Below, in pieces: positions 48,773 to 56,772 of a DNA stretch of 58,252 bases. The first letter of the stretch is position 1; every line of letters begins with the position of its first letter. Location: the NCBI GenBank assembly GCA_017456645.1, contig JAFTIZ010000015.1:1-58252 (forward strand), given 5' to 3'. The DNA comes from Oscillospiraceae bacterium. Lineage in GTDB: Bacteria; Bacillota; Clostridia; Oscillospirales; Oscillospiraceae. The translations under genes were made by a program, and so were the position numbers. Below the pieces are notes generated by a model. That model did no database searches. It was not told where the DNA came from and saw only the letters and a list, made by a program, of their open reading frames with translations.

Positions 48773-49915
48773 TCAGCCTCCGCAAATTTGCTGATATGCG
48801 TTTTCCATCTCATTTAGATATGATTTGGTTTGCCGGCACAGATAGTCCGGCTTGGTGGAGGTGCTGCCGGTCTCTGCCGCGCACAGCGCACCGCAGACGG
48901 TGCAGGCCTTGCGCATGGAGCAGTTAGAGCAGGCGGAAGGGAGGGTGAGCTTGCCGGTTTGACCGATGATCGATTGCCATGCGGCTTCAAAACCGGTTTC
49001 AAAGGGATATGCTACCGGCTGGTTCATCATGCCGCAGGGGGTCATGCGGCCGTCCCATGTGACCCAGAAGGAGGCACGGCCGGCCATGCAGCCCATTTTT
49101 TCGTCGGCTGTGCGCTCGCACTCATCCTCCGAAGGGGCAGACTCGGCGCAGCCGTGATGGAGGCTGTGAAGCCGTTTTTTCAATAATTCAGAATCAGCGG
49201 TCAGAATCTCGAAACGCGCTCTGGCGATGCCGGCTTCCTCGGCGGTAAAACGGGCGGCTTCATCGCAGACACCGTCCCGGCTGCTGCGCACTGGCGGGAA
49301 CATATAGGTGGCGGCGCTGACCTGAAGTCCGCGGCTGCGGGCAAAGGTGACAATGGACTCCATATCTTCGGCGTTATATCGGGTATAGCTGGAATTGATA
49401 TGCACCAGAATACCGGCTTCCTTCAGCATATCCACTGCGCGTGTGGCGGCACCAAAGCCGGAGGGGTGGCCGCACAGACGGCGGTAGGTATCGTTGCTGC
49501 CGCCGTAAAGCGTTACGCTGACCTTGGCAGGTGCGTCCTCGCTGAGCCAGCGGACGGTGGCTTCGTCGATCAGGGTGGCGTTGGTGTTAATGGAGATCAT
49601 TAGACCCAGTTTTTTCAGCTCGGTATAGATCTCTCGGAAATCGGCTCGCAAAAAGGGCTCGCCGCCGGTGAGCAGAAGGAACAGCATTCCTCGGTCAACG
49701 CAGGCTTTGCCAAGTTCGATCCATTCGTTCGCGGTGCGTTCCCGACCTCGCTGCTTCAGTTCGGACTCGGACATCCGGATATAGCACATCCGGCAGTTCA
49801 TATTGCAGCGGGGCGTCAGCTCAAAGGTTCCGCTGATGGGCAGAGCGGTGGCGGCGGCCTTCTGGTAAAAGTACCGGCGCAGCTGCGATTGCATGAGGGG
49901 ATCCTGTTGTGCCAT
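48773..49915 (-). CDS. Radical SAM/SPASM-domain protein
   Basis: A 380-residue enzyme with the radical SAM cluster motif CNMNCRMC (Cys37, Cys41, Cys44) in a TIM-barrel core containing TGGEPFLRADF near residue 83. A C-terminal SPASM-type region (about 265-360) holds many cysteines, including CGMM, CSNCSMRKAC and TVCGALC, expected to bind auxiliary iron-sulfur clusters. Such enzymes crosslink or epimerise residues in ribosomal peptides (PqqE, ranthipeptide or sactipeptide type) or mature other proteins. The PqqD-like neighbour favours a peptide substrate. First gene of a five-gene minus-strand operon; the target is not known. Confidence 0.88.
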   Translation of the reverse strand: MAQQDPLMQSQLRRYFYQKAAATALPISGTFELTPRCNMNCRMCYIRMSESELKQRGRERTANEWIELGKACVDRGMLFLLLTGGEPFLRADFREIYTELKKLGLMISINTNATLIDEATVRWLSEDAPAKVSVTLYGGSNDTYRRLCGHPSGFGAATRAVDMLKEAGILVHINSSYTRYNAEDMESIVTFARSRGLQVSAATYMFPPVRSSRDGVCDEAARFTAEEAGIARARFEILTADSELLKKRLHSLHHGCAESAPSEDECERTADEKMGCMAGRASFWVTWDGRMTPCGMMNQPVAYPFETGFEAAWQSIIGQTGKLTLPSACSNCSMRKACTVCGALCAAETGSTSTKPDYLCRQTKSYLNEMENAYQQICGG

Positions 49916-50052
49916 AAGCTCGCCTCTTCCGTTCCTGAAATTCCCAGTTCTGTGTGATAAAAAAGTTAATATTTTTGTTGATTTATCAACAAAATAACTA
50001 TGTTTTTGAGCCTTGATCTCAAAAAATTAAATTCAAACCCAACTTAAACATA
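49916..50052 (-). other. Long structured leader of the radical SAM operon
   Basis: About 130 nt between the predicted start of transcription and ATG 49915, AT-rich and without a gene. It holds two inverted repeats: 49973-49994 (9-bp arms, TTTTGTTGA) and 50003-50025 (8-bp arms, TTTTTGAG). Between 50082 and the divergent nrdG promoter no further gene is evident; a small antisense open frame there is not convincing. Confidence 0.5.
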
Positions 50053-50081
50053 AGTATAGCACTCTGGGAAAAGGAATGCAA
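50053..50081 (-). promoter_or_regulatory. Promoter of the radical SAM operon
   Basis: Minus strand TTGCAT (50076-50081), 17-bp spacer, TATACT (50053-50058). Confidence 0.7.
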
Positions 50082-50325
50082 CATTACGATTGAAAGATTC
50101 TTGAACGAAACAGAAAAATTGTATGAAATATCAAACTTGATATGGTGAAATTGTATATATTAACGAGAAGACTACACCATTTCTCGAAGAAAAAGCGAAT
50201 GTTTTTGAAACGGAGGTGTTCAGTGGTATCATTATAGTTCGGTCGGGCTGGTTTTTGATGGTTATGATGCTTGTTGTTTTCATGTACAAAAAATATACCT
50301 TGTAGCCGTTTTTATCTTTTGAGCC

Positions 50326-50353
50326 TTGCGCCGGAAGAAATATATGGTATAAT
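50326..50353 (+). promoter_or_regulatory. Promoter of nrdG
   Basis: TTGCGC (50326-50331), 16-bp spacer, perfect TATAAT (50348-50353), 28 bp before the start codon. Confidence 0.6.
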
Positions 50354-50381
50354 AAAGCAATCAAATCCCAAGGAGTATGGT

Positions 50382-51089
50382 ATGAGAATCGTAGGATTGC
50401 AAAAGCTGACGCTGCTGGACTATCCCGGTCGGGTGGCTTGCACTGTGTTTCTGGGGGGCTGCAATTTCCGCTGTCCCTTCTGCCACAACAGCCAGTTGCT
50501 AGAGGGGGATGTCCCTGCGGCAGCGGAGGTAGATGAACTGCTGGCGTTTCTAAATAAGCGTAAGGGCATCCTCGATGGCGTGTGCATCACCGGCGGTGAG
50601 CCGACGATCCACCCTCAGCTGCCGGATCTGCTGCGGCAGATCAAGGCCATGGGTTATTCCGTCAAGCTGGATACCAACGGCTATCGCCCTGATGTGCTGC
50701 AAGCTGTGGTAGGGGAGGGGTTGGTGGATTATGTGGCTATGGATGTAAAGAATGGGCCGGAGGCCTATGGGACTACTGTGGGTCTGGCCGCGCCCGATCT
50801 TGAGAAGCTCGAAATGAGTATCCGCTATCTCGTGGAAGGCAATGTGGATTACGAGCTGCGCACCACGGTGGCGACTCCGCTACACGATGAAGGCTCCGTT
50901 GAGGCCATGGGACAATGGCTGTGCAAACTGAGCGGCGGACACAAGATACGGCGGCTGTTTGTGCAGCCCTTTGTAGACCGGGAAACGGTTGCTGTAGCGG
51001 GGTTGGCGGCACCAAATTCGGAAATGCTGGAAAGATTCGTCGAAATCCTGCGTCCGTGCGCGGAAAAAGTTGAACTTCGTGGAATTTAA
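50382..51089 (+). CDS. nrdG: Anaerobic ribonucleotide reductase activating protein (radical SAM)
   Basis: A 235-residue radical SAM activase expected to install the glycyl radical on NrdD, encoded just downstream. It begins MRIVGLQKLTLLDYPGRVACTVFLGGC with the cluster motif CNFRCPFC at residues 27-34 and GGEPTIHPQLPDLLR near 77. This is the longer activase form common in Clostridia and Archaea. ATG 50382 follows AAGGAG; an upstream in-frame ATG at 50271 lies before the promoter. A palindromic hairpin (51090-51113) follows, then the separate nrdD promoter. Confidence 0.88.
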   Translation: MRIVGLQKLTLLDYPGRVACTVFLGGCNFRCPFCHNSQLLEGDVPAAAEVDELLAFLNKRKGILDGVCITGGEPTIHPQLPDLLRQIKAMGYSVKLDTNGYRPDVLQAVVGEGLVDYVAMDVKNGPEAYGTTVGLAAPDLEKLEMSIRYLVEGNVDYELRTTVATPLHDEGSVEAMGQWLCKLSGGHKIRRLFVQPFVDRETVAVAGLAAPNSEMLERFVEILRPCAEKVELRGI

Positions 51090-51113
51090 CCAAACGCAAC
51101 ATGTTGTGTTTGG
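51090..51113 (+). terminator. Palindromic hairpin after nrdG
   Basis: CCAAACGCAACA against TGTTGTGTTTGG: a 24-bp palindrome with one G-U pair. It is followed by TGGTTATTTT, a weak termination signal, and could also be a regulator site. Confidence 0.5.
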
Positions 51114-51136
51114 TGGTTATTTTAGGGCACTAGATA

Positions 51137-51165
51137 TTGACTTTCGATTTTTTGTGATATATAAT
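51137..51165 (+). promoter_or_regulatory. Promoter of nrdD
   Basis: TTGACT (51137-51142), 17-bp spacer, perfect TATAAT (51160-51165). The transcript should start near 51171. Confidence 0.82.
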
Positions 51166-51168
51166 ACG

Positions 51169-51211
51169 GTCGATGCGCGCCAAAACCGGCGCCGCATCGA
51201 CTTCGTTTTTT
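51169..51211 (+). terminator. Terminator-like stem-loop at the 5' end of the nrdD transcript
   Basis: Outer 9-bp stem (51169-51177 with 51193-51201), inner 4-bp stem (51178-51181 with 51188-51191), loop AAAACC, then TTCG and T6. It sits between promoter and ribosome-binding site, so it could attenuate nrdD. Confidence 0.7.
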
Positions 51212-51226
51212 ATGGAGGGGTAGAAT

Positions 51227-53614
51227 ATGTATCAGGTGTCGAAACGCGACGGCTCTACCGTCGAATTTGATATTTCCAAAATTGCTGCAGCCATGGTAAA
51301 GGCCTTCGAGGCTCAGGGCAGAAACCACCATCCCACGGTGATCAATATGCTGGCACTGCAGGTGGCCGCGGATTTTGAGAAGAAGATCAAGGATGGCGTT
51401 GTATCCGTTGAGGATATTCAGGACAGCGTGGAAAAGGTTCTGTCCGAGTCCGGCTATGCCGATGTGGCCAAGGCCTACATTCTGTACCGCAAGCAGCGTG
51501 AGAAGATCCGCAATGTCAACTCCGCTCTGCTGAACTACAAGGATCTGGTGGACAATTATCTGCAGATCAATGACTGGCGTGTTAAGGAAAACTCCACCGT
51601 TACATATTCCGTTGGCGGTCTGATTCTTTCCAACTCCGGTGCCATCACCGCCAACTACTGGCTCAGCGAGATCTACGACGAGGAAGTGGCAGAGGCGCAC
51701 CGCAGCGCGGCTATGCACATTCACGATCTTTCCATGCTCACCGGCTACTGCGCCGGCTGGAGCCTGAAGCAGCTGATTCAGGAAGGCCTGGGCGGCGTTG
51801 TGGGTAAGATCACCTCTTCTCCTGCCGGTCACCTGTCCACTCTGTGCAACCAGATGGTCAACTTCCTGGGTATTATGCAGAATGAATGGGCAGGCGCTCA
51901 GGCGTTCTCCTCCTTCGATACCTATCTTGCTCCCTTTGTCAAGGTGGACAACCTTTCCCAGAAGGAAGTCAAGCAGTGCGTCCAGTCCTTCATTTACGGC
52001 GTGAACACCCCCTCCCGCTGGGGCACGCAGGCGCCCTTCTCCAACATTACGCTGGACTGGGTTTGCCCTCCTGACCTGAAGGATCTGCCTGCCATTGTTG
52101 GCGGCAAGGAGATGGACTTCACCTACGGTGATTGCAAGAAGGAAATGGATATGGTCAACAAGGCCTTCATCGAGATCATGATCGAAGGCGATGCCAATGG
52201 CCGTGGCTTCCAGTATCCCATCCCCACCTACTCCATCACCCGTGACTTCGACTGGAGCGAGACCGAGAACAACAAGCTGCTGTTCGAGATGACCGCCAAG
52301 TACGGCACTCCTTATTTCTCCAACTACATCAACTCCGATATGGAGCCCTCCGATGTGCGCTCCATGTGCTGCCGTCTGCGCCTGGATCTGCGTGAGCTGC
52401 GCAAGAAGTCCGGCGGCTTCTTCGGCTCCGGCGAGTCTACCGGTTCCATCGGCGTTGTTACTATCAACCTACCCCGGATCGCCTATCTGGCCGAAGACGA
52501 GCAGGACTTCTACAAGCGTCTGGATAAGCTGATGGACATCGCTGCCCGCAGCCTGAAGACCAAGCGCACCGTTATCACCCAGCTTATGGAGAACGGTCTG
52601 TATCCCTACACCAAGCGTTACTTGGGTACCTTCTCCAACCACTTCTCCACCATCGGCCTCATCGGCATGAACGAGGTGGGTCTGAATGCCAAGTGGATCC
52701 AGGCTGATCTGACCAACGAAAAGACCCAGCAGTTTGCCAAGGAAGTTCTGGATCATATGCGTGAGCGGCTGTCCGATTATCAGGAGGTCTACGGCGATCT
52801 GTACAATCTGGAGGCTACTCCCGCTGAGTCCACCACCTACCGCTTCGCCAAGCACGATAAGAGCAAATATCCTGAGATTATCACTGCCAACGAAAACGGT
52901 ACGCCTTACTACACCAACTCCTCCCATCTGCCCGTGGGCTACACCGAGGATATCTTCTCTGCTCTGGCCATTCAGGACGAGCTGCAGACCCGCTATACCT
53001 CCGGCACTGTTTTCCACGCCTTCCTGGGTGAGAAGCTGCCGGATTGGAAGGCTGCTGCCTCTCTGGTTCGTAAGATCGCGGAGAATCATAAGCTGCCTTA
53101 TTACACCATGTCTCCCACTTATTCCGTCTGCGCCGATCACGGTTACCTCGTCGGTGAGCAGTACACCTGCCCCCACTGCGGCAAGAAGACCGAAGTCTAC
53201 AGCCGTATCACCGGCTACTATCGCCCGGTGCAGAACTGGAACGACGGTAAGAGCCAGGAGTACAAGGATCGCAAGGTCTACAACATCGGCAATTCTGTGC
53301 TGAAAAAGTCCGCCCCTGATGATCTTGAGCCCCAGTGCGTCTGCGTGACGGAAGCTGCCGCGGCAGCACCTGTTGCAGCCGCTGGCGCTAAGGCCATTCT
53401 GATCTCCCGTGTTACCTGTCCCAACTGCCGTGTGGCTGAGGGTCTGCTGACCAAGGCCGGTGTGGATTTCGAGAAGAAGATCGCTGAGGAGAATCTGGAG
53501 CAGTGCCGCCAGTACGGTGTCAAGGGCGCACCCACTCTGATCATCACCGACGGTGAGGCGTATCAGAGCTACTACAGCGTTCCTGAGATCAAGAAGTATC
53601 TGGCATCCCTGTAA
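51227..53614 (+). CDS. nrdD: Anaerobic ribonucleoside-triphosphate reductase with fused glutaredoxin-like domain
   Basis: Class III reductase that makes dNTPs without oxygen. An ATP-cone (about residues 1-90) precedes the ten-stranded barrel. The zinc motif CPHC (648-651) lies before the glycyl-radical loop RITGYY (Gly663), and a second cysteine pair CVC (704-706) follows. Residues about 721-795 form an additional glutaredoxin/thioredoxin-like domain with CPNC (731-734) and GVKGAPTLIITDG. The fusion and the TrxB-like gene next door suggest a redoxin rather than formate as reductant. 795 residues. Highly biased codon use. GGAGGGG precedes ATG 51227. Confidence 0.94.
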   Translation: MYQVSKRDGSTVEFDISKIAAAMVKAFEAQGRNHHPTVINMLALQVAADFEKKIKDGVVSVEDIQDSVEKVLSESGYADVAKAYILYRKQREKIRNVNSALLNYKDLVDNYLQINDWRVKENSTVTYSVGGLILSNSGAITANYWLSEIYDEEVAEAHRSAAMHIHDLSMLTGYCAGWSLKQLIQEGLGGVVGKITSSPAGHLSTLCNQMVNFLGIMQNEWAGAQAFSSFDTYLAPFVKVDNLSQKEVKQCVQSFIYGVNTPSRWGTQAPFSNITLDWVCPPDLKDLPAIVGGKEMDFTYGDCKKEMDMVNKAFIEIMIEGDANGRGFQYPIPTYSITRDFDWSETENNKLLFEMTAKYGTPYFSNYINSDMEPSDVRSMCCRLRLDLRELRKKSGGFFGSGESTGSIGVVTINLPRIAYLAEDEQDFYKRLDKLMDIAARSLKTKRTVITQLMENGLYPYTKRYLGTFSNHFSTIGLIGMNEVGLNAKWIQADLTNEKTQQFAKEVLDHMRERLSDYQEVYGDLYNLEATPAESTTYRFAKHDKSKYPEIITANENGTPYYTNSSHLPVGYTEDIFSALAIQDELQTRYTSGTVFHAFLGEKLPDWKAAASLVRKIAENHKLPYYTMSPTYSVCADHGYLVGEQYTCPHCGKKTEVYSRITGYYRPVQNWNDGKSQEYKDRKVYNIGNSVLKKSAPDDLEPQCVCVTEAAAAAPVAAAGAKAILISRVTCPNCRVAEGLLTKAGVDFEKKIAEENLEQCRQYGVKGAPTLIITDGEAYQSYYSVPEIKKYLASL

Positions 53615-53620
53615 AATAGA

Positions 53621-53647
53621 AAGGGCCGGGCACTGCCCGGTCCTTTT
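53621..53647 (+). terminator. Intrinsic terminator after nrdD
   Basis: An 11-bp stem (53621-53631 with 53635-53645, one G-U pair) with T4. It is close before the next gene, so partial read-through is possible. Confidence 0.8.
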
Positions 53648-53662
53648 CATGGAGGAAAAAAT

Positions 53663-54577
53663 ATGTATGATATCGTGATCGTCGGCGGCGGTCCTGCGGG
53701 ATTGACAGCTGCCGTGTACGCCCTGCGGGGCGGTAAAAATGTGGTCGTCATCGAGAAAAACGGCTTTGGCGGCCAGATCGCATATTCTCCAAAGGTGGAG
53801 AATATTCCCGGCACCATCCAGATCAGCGGTGCGGAATTTGCCGATAAACTGGTGGAGCAGGCTATGAATCTGGGCGCGGATATGGAGCTGGAAACCGTCA
53901 CCGGCATTGAAAAGACTGATTTTGGCTTCCGGGTCAACACCGAAGAAGGAAATGCCTTTGAGGGTAAGACCGTGATTCTGGCGTTGGGCGTGAAGCACCG
54001 CACTCTGGGTCTGCCCGGCGAGGAGGAGCTGGTCGGCAACGGCATTTCCTTCTGCGCTGTCTGCGATGGCGCGTTCTATACCGGTCAGAATGTGGCCATG
54101 ATCGGCGGCGGCAACTCCGCTTTGCAGGAGGCGCTGCTGCTTAGCGAGGTGTGCAATCAGGTGACGGTTGTGCAAAACCTTGGGGATTTCACCGGCGAGA
54201 AAAAGCTTGCTGAGGCGCTGGTGCAGAAGGAAAACGTGAAGGTTCTCTTCAATACCGTGGTCGATGGCTATCTTACGGAAGATGGTTCCCTGACGGGCCT
54301 GCGGCTGAACAATCAGCAGACCGGTGAGGTGTCGCAGATTGCTGTGGACGGCGCGTTTCTGGCAGTGGGTCTGCTTCCGGAGAATGATGCTTTTGCGGAA
54401 TTTGCAAAGCTGAACGATTGGGGTTACTTCGACTCCGCTGAGGATTGCCGCACCGGCACCCCCGGCCTGTTTGTGGCAGGTGATTGCCGCAGCAAGCGCA
54501 TCCGTCAGGTGGTGACCGCGGCTTCCGACGGTGCTATCGCCGCCACTGCGGCTTGTATGTATCTGGATCAGAATTGA
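53663..54577 (+). CDS. trxB: Thioredoxin-disulfide reductase-like flavoprotein
   Basis: A 304-residue FAD/NAD(P)H disulfide reductase of the low-molecular-weight TrxB type. FAD site VGGGPAGLTAAVYALRGG at residues 7-24, redox-active CAVC at 131-134, NAD(P) site IGGGNSALQEALLLSE near 152 and the C-terminal FAD motif FVAGDCRSKRIRQVVTAASDG. It lies 49 bases behind nrdD, whose C-terminal domain has a CPNC redox centre, so it may keep that domain reduced. ATG 53663 follows GGAGGAAAAA. Confidence 0.9.
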   Translation: MYDIVIVGGGPAGLTAAVYALRGGKNVVVIEKNGFGGQIAYSPKVENIPGTIQISGAEFADKLVEQAMNLGADMELETVTGIEKTDFGFRVNTEEGNAFEGKTVILALGVKHRTLGLPGEEELVGNGISFCAVCDGAFYTGQNVAMIGGGNSALQEALLLSEVCNQVTVVQNLGDFTGEKKLAEALVQKENVKVLFNTVVDGYLTEDGSLTGLRLNNQQTGEVSQIAVDGAFLAVGLLPENDAFAEFAKLNDWGYFDSAEDCRTGTPGLFVAGDCRSKRIRQVVTAASDGAIAATAACMYLDQN

Positions 54578-54596
54578 TATTGTCCCAAAATTGTAT

Positions 54597-54626
54597 CCCC
54601 CCACCGGGCTTGTAACCGGCGGGGGG
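54597..54626. other. GC-rich stem-loop overlapping the ABC operon promoter
   Basis: C6 with G6 outer stem (54597-54602 with 54621-54626) and CCGG with CCGG inner stem. It lies across the -35 box and spacer of the promoter below and may also act as the end signal of trxB. Confidence 0.5.
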
Positions 54627-54638
54627 ATTCGGTATAAT
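54610..54638 (+). promoter_or_regulatory. Promoter of the metal ABC transporter operon
   Basis: TTGTAA (54610-54615), 17-bp spacer, perfect TATAAT (54633-54638). Confidence 0.6.
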
Positions 54639-54668
54639 GTGACAAAAGTCAATGTTTGAGGTTTTGCT

Positions 54669-55748
54669 ATGAAAAAGATCGTATCATTATGTCTGGCGGC
54701 GGTTTTGTGCTTGAGCTTGTTTGCCGGCTGCAGTTTATCTCCCGCTTCCGGCGGCGAGCGCGTCATCACCGATGCCAAGGGGCGGCAGGTGGAAGTGCCG
54801 GAAACCGTCGAGTCCATCGTTTGCGTGGGCGTGGGTGCTTTGCGCTACACCTGCTACATGGGCGCGGCTGATCTGGTGGTGGGTGTGGAGGATTGCGAGG
54901 TTGAGCCGGTGATCTCCCGCCTCTATAACTATGTGAATATCGATAAATTCAAGGATCTGCCTGTCATCGGTACCAATGGAAATCCCTTCCACGAGGAGAT
55001 CATTAAGGTAGCTCCGCAGGTCATCGTCATGAGCCAGTACGCCTCTGTGGACGCGGACGATCTGCAGGCTAAGACCGGCACGCCGGTTGTGGTTGTGTCC
55101 GGCAGTGATACCATGCTGGATGATGCCGCCTTTGAGACGATCCGCATTCTTGGCGAGCTTTACGGCAAGCAAACCCGTTCCGCCGAACTGACCGACTACC
55201 TGAAAGGACTTCAAAAGGATCTGCAGGATCGAACCAAAGATATCCCCGACAGCGAAAAGCCCTCTGTCTATGTGGGCGGCGTGTCCTACAAGGGTCACCA
55301 CGGATTTGAGGGAACAGAAGCCGGCTACGGCCCCTTTGCTCTGATCGGTGCGAAGAATCTGGCGGATACCACCGGTCAGACCGGTGCGTTCAACATCGAT
55401 TTAGAGCAGGTTCTGGCATGGGATCCGGATGTGATCTTTCTGGATTTCAATGGCATGAATCTCATCAAGGAAGACTATGCCAAGAACCCCGATTACTACA
55501 ACTCCCTGACCGCCGTGAAGGAGGGAAAGGTATGCTCCCAGATTTCCTTCCGTTCCAACGCATCTAATTTGGAAACCGCTCTGGCGGATGCCTACTATGC
55601 CGCCTACGTCCTATATCCGGCGCAGTTCAAGGACATTGACCCGGTGGAAAAAGCGGGAGAAATCTTTAAGATGCTGCTGGGAACGAACCCCTATAGGGAT
55701 TTGAAGGAGGCCGGTTATGAATTCCGTCTCATCGAACTTGGAAAATAA
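54669..55748 (+). CDS. Iron/siderophore/cobalamin-type ABC transporter substrate-binding lipoprotein
   Basis: A 359-residue lipoprotein that captures an extracellular metal chelate and hands it to the permease. The signal peptide ends in lipobox LFAGC with Cys21. The mature part has the two-lobe periplasmic-binding fold of the FhuD/BtuF class: RVITDAKGRQVEVPETVESIV near residue 30 and HEEIIKVAPQVIVMSQYA near 100. The ligand (ferric siderophore, heme, cobalamin or other) cannot be read. The end overlaps the permease gene by 32 bases. Confidence 0.88.
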   Translation: MKKIVSLCLAAVLCLSLFAGCSLSPASGGERVITDAKGRQVEVPETVESIVCVGVGALRYTCYMGAADLVVGVEDCEVEPVISRLYNYVNIDKFKDLPVIGTNGNPFHEEIIKVAPQVIVMSQYASVDADDLQAKTGTPVVVVSGSDTMLDDAAFETIRILGELYGKQTRSAELTDYLKGLQKDLQDRTKDIPDSEKPSVYVGGVSYKGHHGFEGTEAGYGPFALIGAKNLADTTGQTGAFNIDLEQVLAWDPDVIFLDFNGMNLIKEDYAKNPDYYNSLTAVKEGKVCSQISFRSNASNLETALADAYYAAYVLYPAQFKDIDPVEKAGEIFKMLLGTNPYRDLKEAGYEFRLIELGK

Positions 55749-56772
55749 CAATCTGGACGCGCTTTACAGAAAGAATAAGGTAAAAAGCATCAGCTTTCTG
55801 ATCTTCCTGGGCGGTTTGCTGCTGGGAACGGTTCTGCTGAGTTTGTGTTCCGGCTCCTATGATACCCCCCTGTGGGAGCTGATCAAGGGTATTTTCGGTC
55901 AGGCCTCCGACCGTCGGGTCAATCTGGTGGTGCAGAATATGCGCCTGCCTCGAATTTGCACGGCGCTGCTTGCCGGTGGCGGGTTGGGTCTTGTGGGCTG
56001 TGTTTTGCAGGCGGTTTTGCGCAATCCGCTGGCCTCTGCGTCCACCTTGGGTGTGTCTCAGGGCGCAACCTTTGGTGCGGCCTTTGCCATTGTGGTTCTT
56101 GGCATGGGCAGTACCACCGGCTTTGGTATTCCTTTGTGCGCGTTTTTAGGCTCGATCGCTGTAGCACTTGTGATTTTGGGTTTGTCCCGGTTCCGTCAGG
56201 TGTCTCCGGAGGGAATCGTGCTGGCGGGCGTTGCCATCAGCTCCATGTTCACGGGAGCCACCACCCTGATCCAGTATTTTGCCGATGAGGTGGAGCTTTC
56301 GGCGCTGGTGTTCTGGACATTCGGCGATCTGGGAAGCACCGGGTGGAAGGATATTGGGATCATGGGCATCGTCGTAGCGGTGCTGTGCGTTTATTGCATT
56401 TGTCACCGCTGGGATTACAATGCCCTCTTGAGCGGTGAGGAAACGGCAGTCAGCCTAGGTATTAACGTCAAGGGGCTGATTCTGGTGAACATGGTGCTGT
56501 GCTGCCTGACCAGCTCTGTCATTGTGTCCCATGTGGGTCTGATCAGCTTTATCGGTCTGGTAGCGCCCCATATTGTGCGGATGGTGGTGGGCAACAACCA
56601 TGTGTATCTGATTCCCGGCTCTATTTTGGGCGGCGCGGCGCTGCTGCTTCTTGGTGATCTCTTCGCCCGAACTGTTATTAGCCCGGTGATTTTGCCCATC
56701 GGTGCCATTACCTCCTTCCTTGGCGGGCCCCTTTTCCTCTATCTTTTGTTCAAAGGAGGGAAACGGCAATGA
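55717..56772 (+). CDS. FecCD-family ABC transporter permease
   Basis: A 351-residue membrane protein with about ten helices that forms the channel of the importer. Family segments are MRLPRICTALLAGGGLGLVG near residue 69, NPLASASTLGVSQGATFGA near 102 and GLISFIGLVAPHIVRM near 272, which contacts the ATPase. The start ATG 55717 lies within the preceding gene after GAAGGAGG; the stop overlaps the ATPase start (ATGA). Confidence 0.93.
   Translation: MNSVSSNLENNNLDALYRKNKVKSISFLIFLGGLLLGTVLLSLCSGSYDTPLWELIKGIFGQASDRRVNLVVQNMRLPRICTALLAGGGLGLVGCVLQAVLRNPLASASTLGVSQGATFGAAFAIVVLGMGSTTGFGIPLCAFLGSIAVALVILGLSRFRQVSPEGIVLAGVAISSMFTGATTLIQYFADEVELSALVFWTFGDLGSTGWKDIGIMGIVVAVLCVYCICHRWDYNALLSGEETAVSLGINVKGLILVNMVLCCLTSSVIVSHVGLISFIGLVAPHIVRMVVGNNHVYLIPGSILGGAALLLLGDLFARTVISPVILPIGAITSFLGGPLFLYLLFKGGKRQ

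Noticed and set aside
50131-50364. Minus-strand 77-codon open frame in the gap before nrdG
   Set aside because: No ribosome-binding site, AT-rich composition, no recognisable features, and it overlaps the nrdG promoter.
51090-51113. NrdR box before nrdD
   Set aside because: The palindrome does not match the NrdR consensus, and only one such element is present where pairs are expected.
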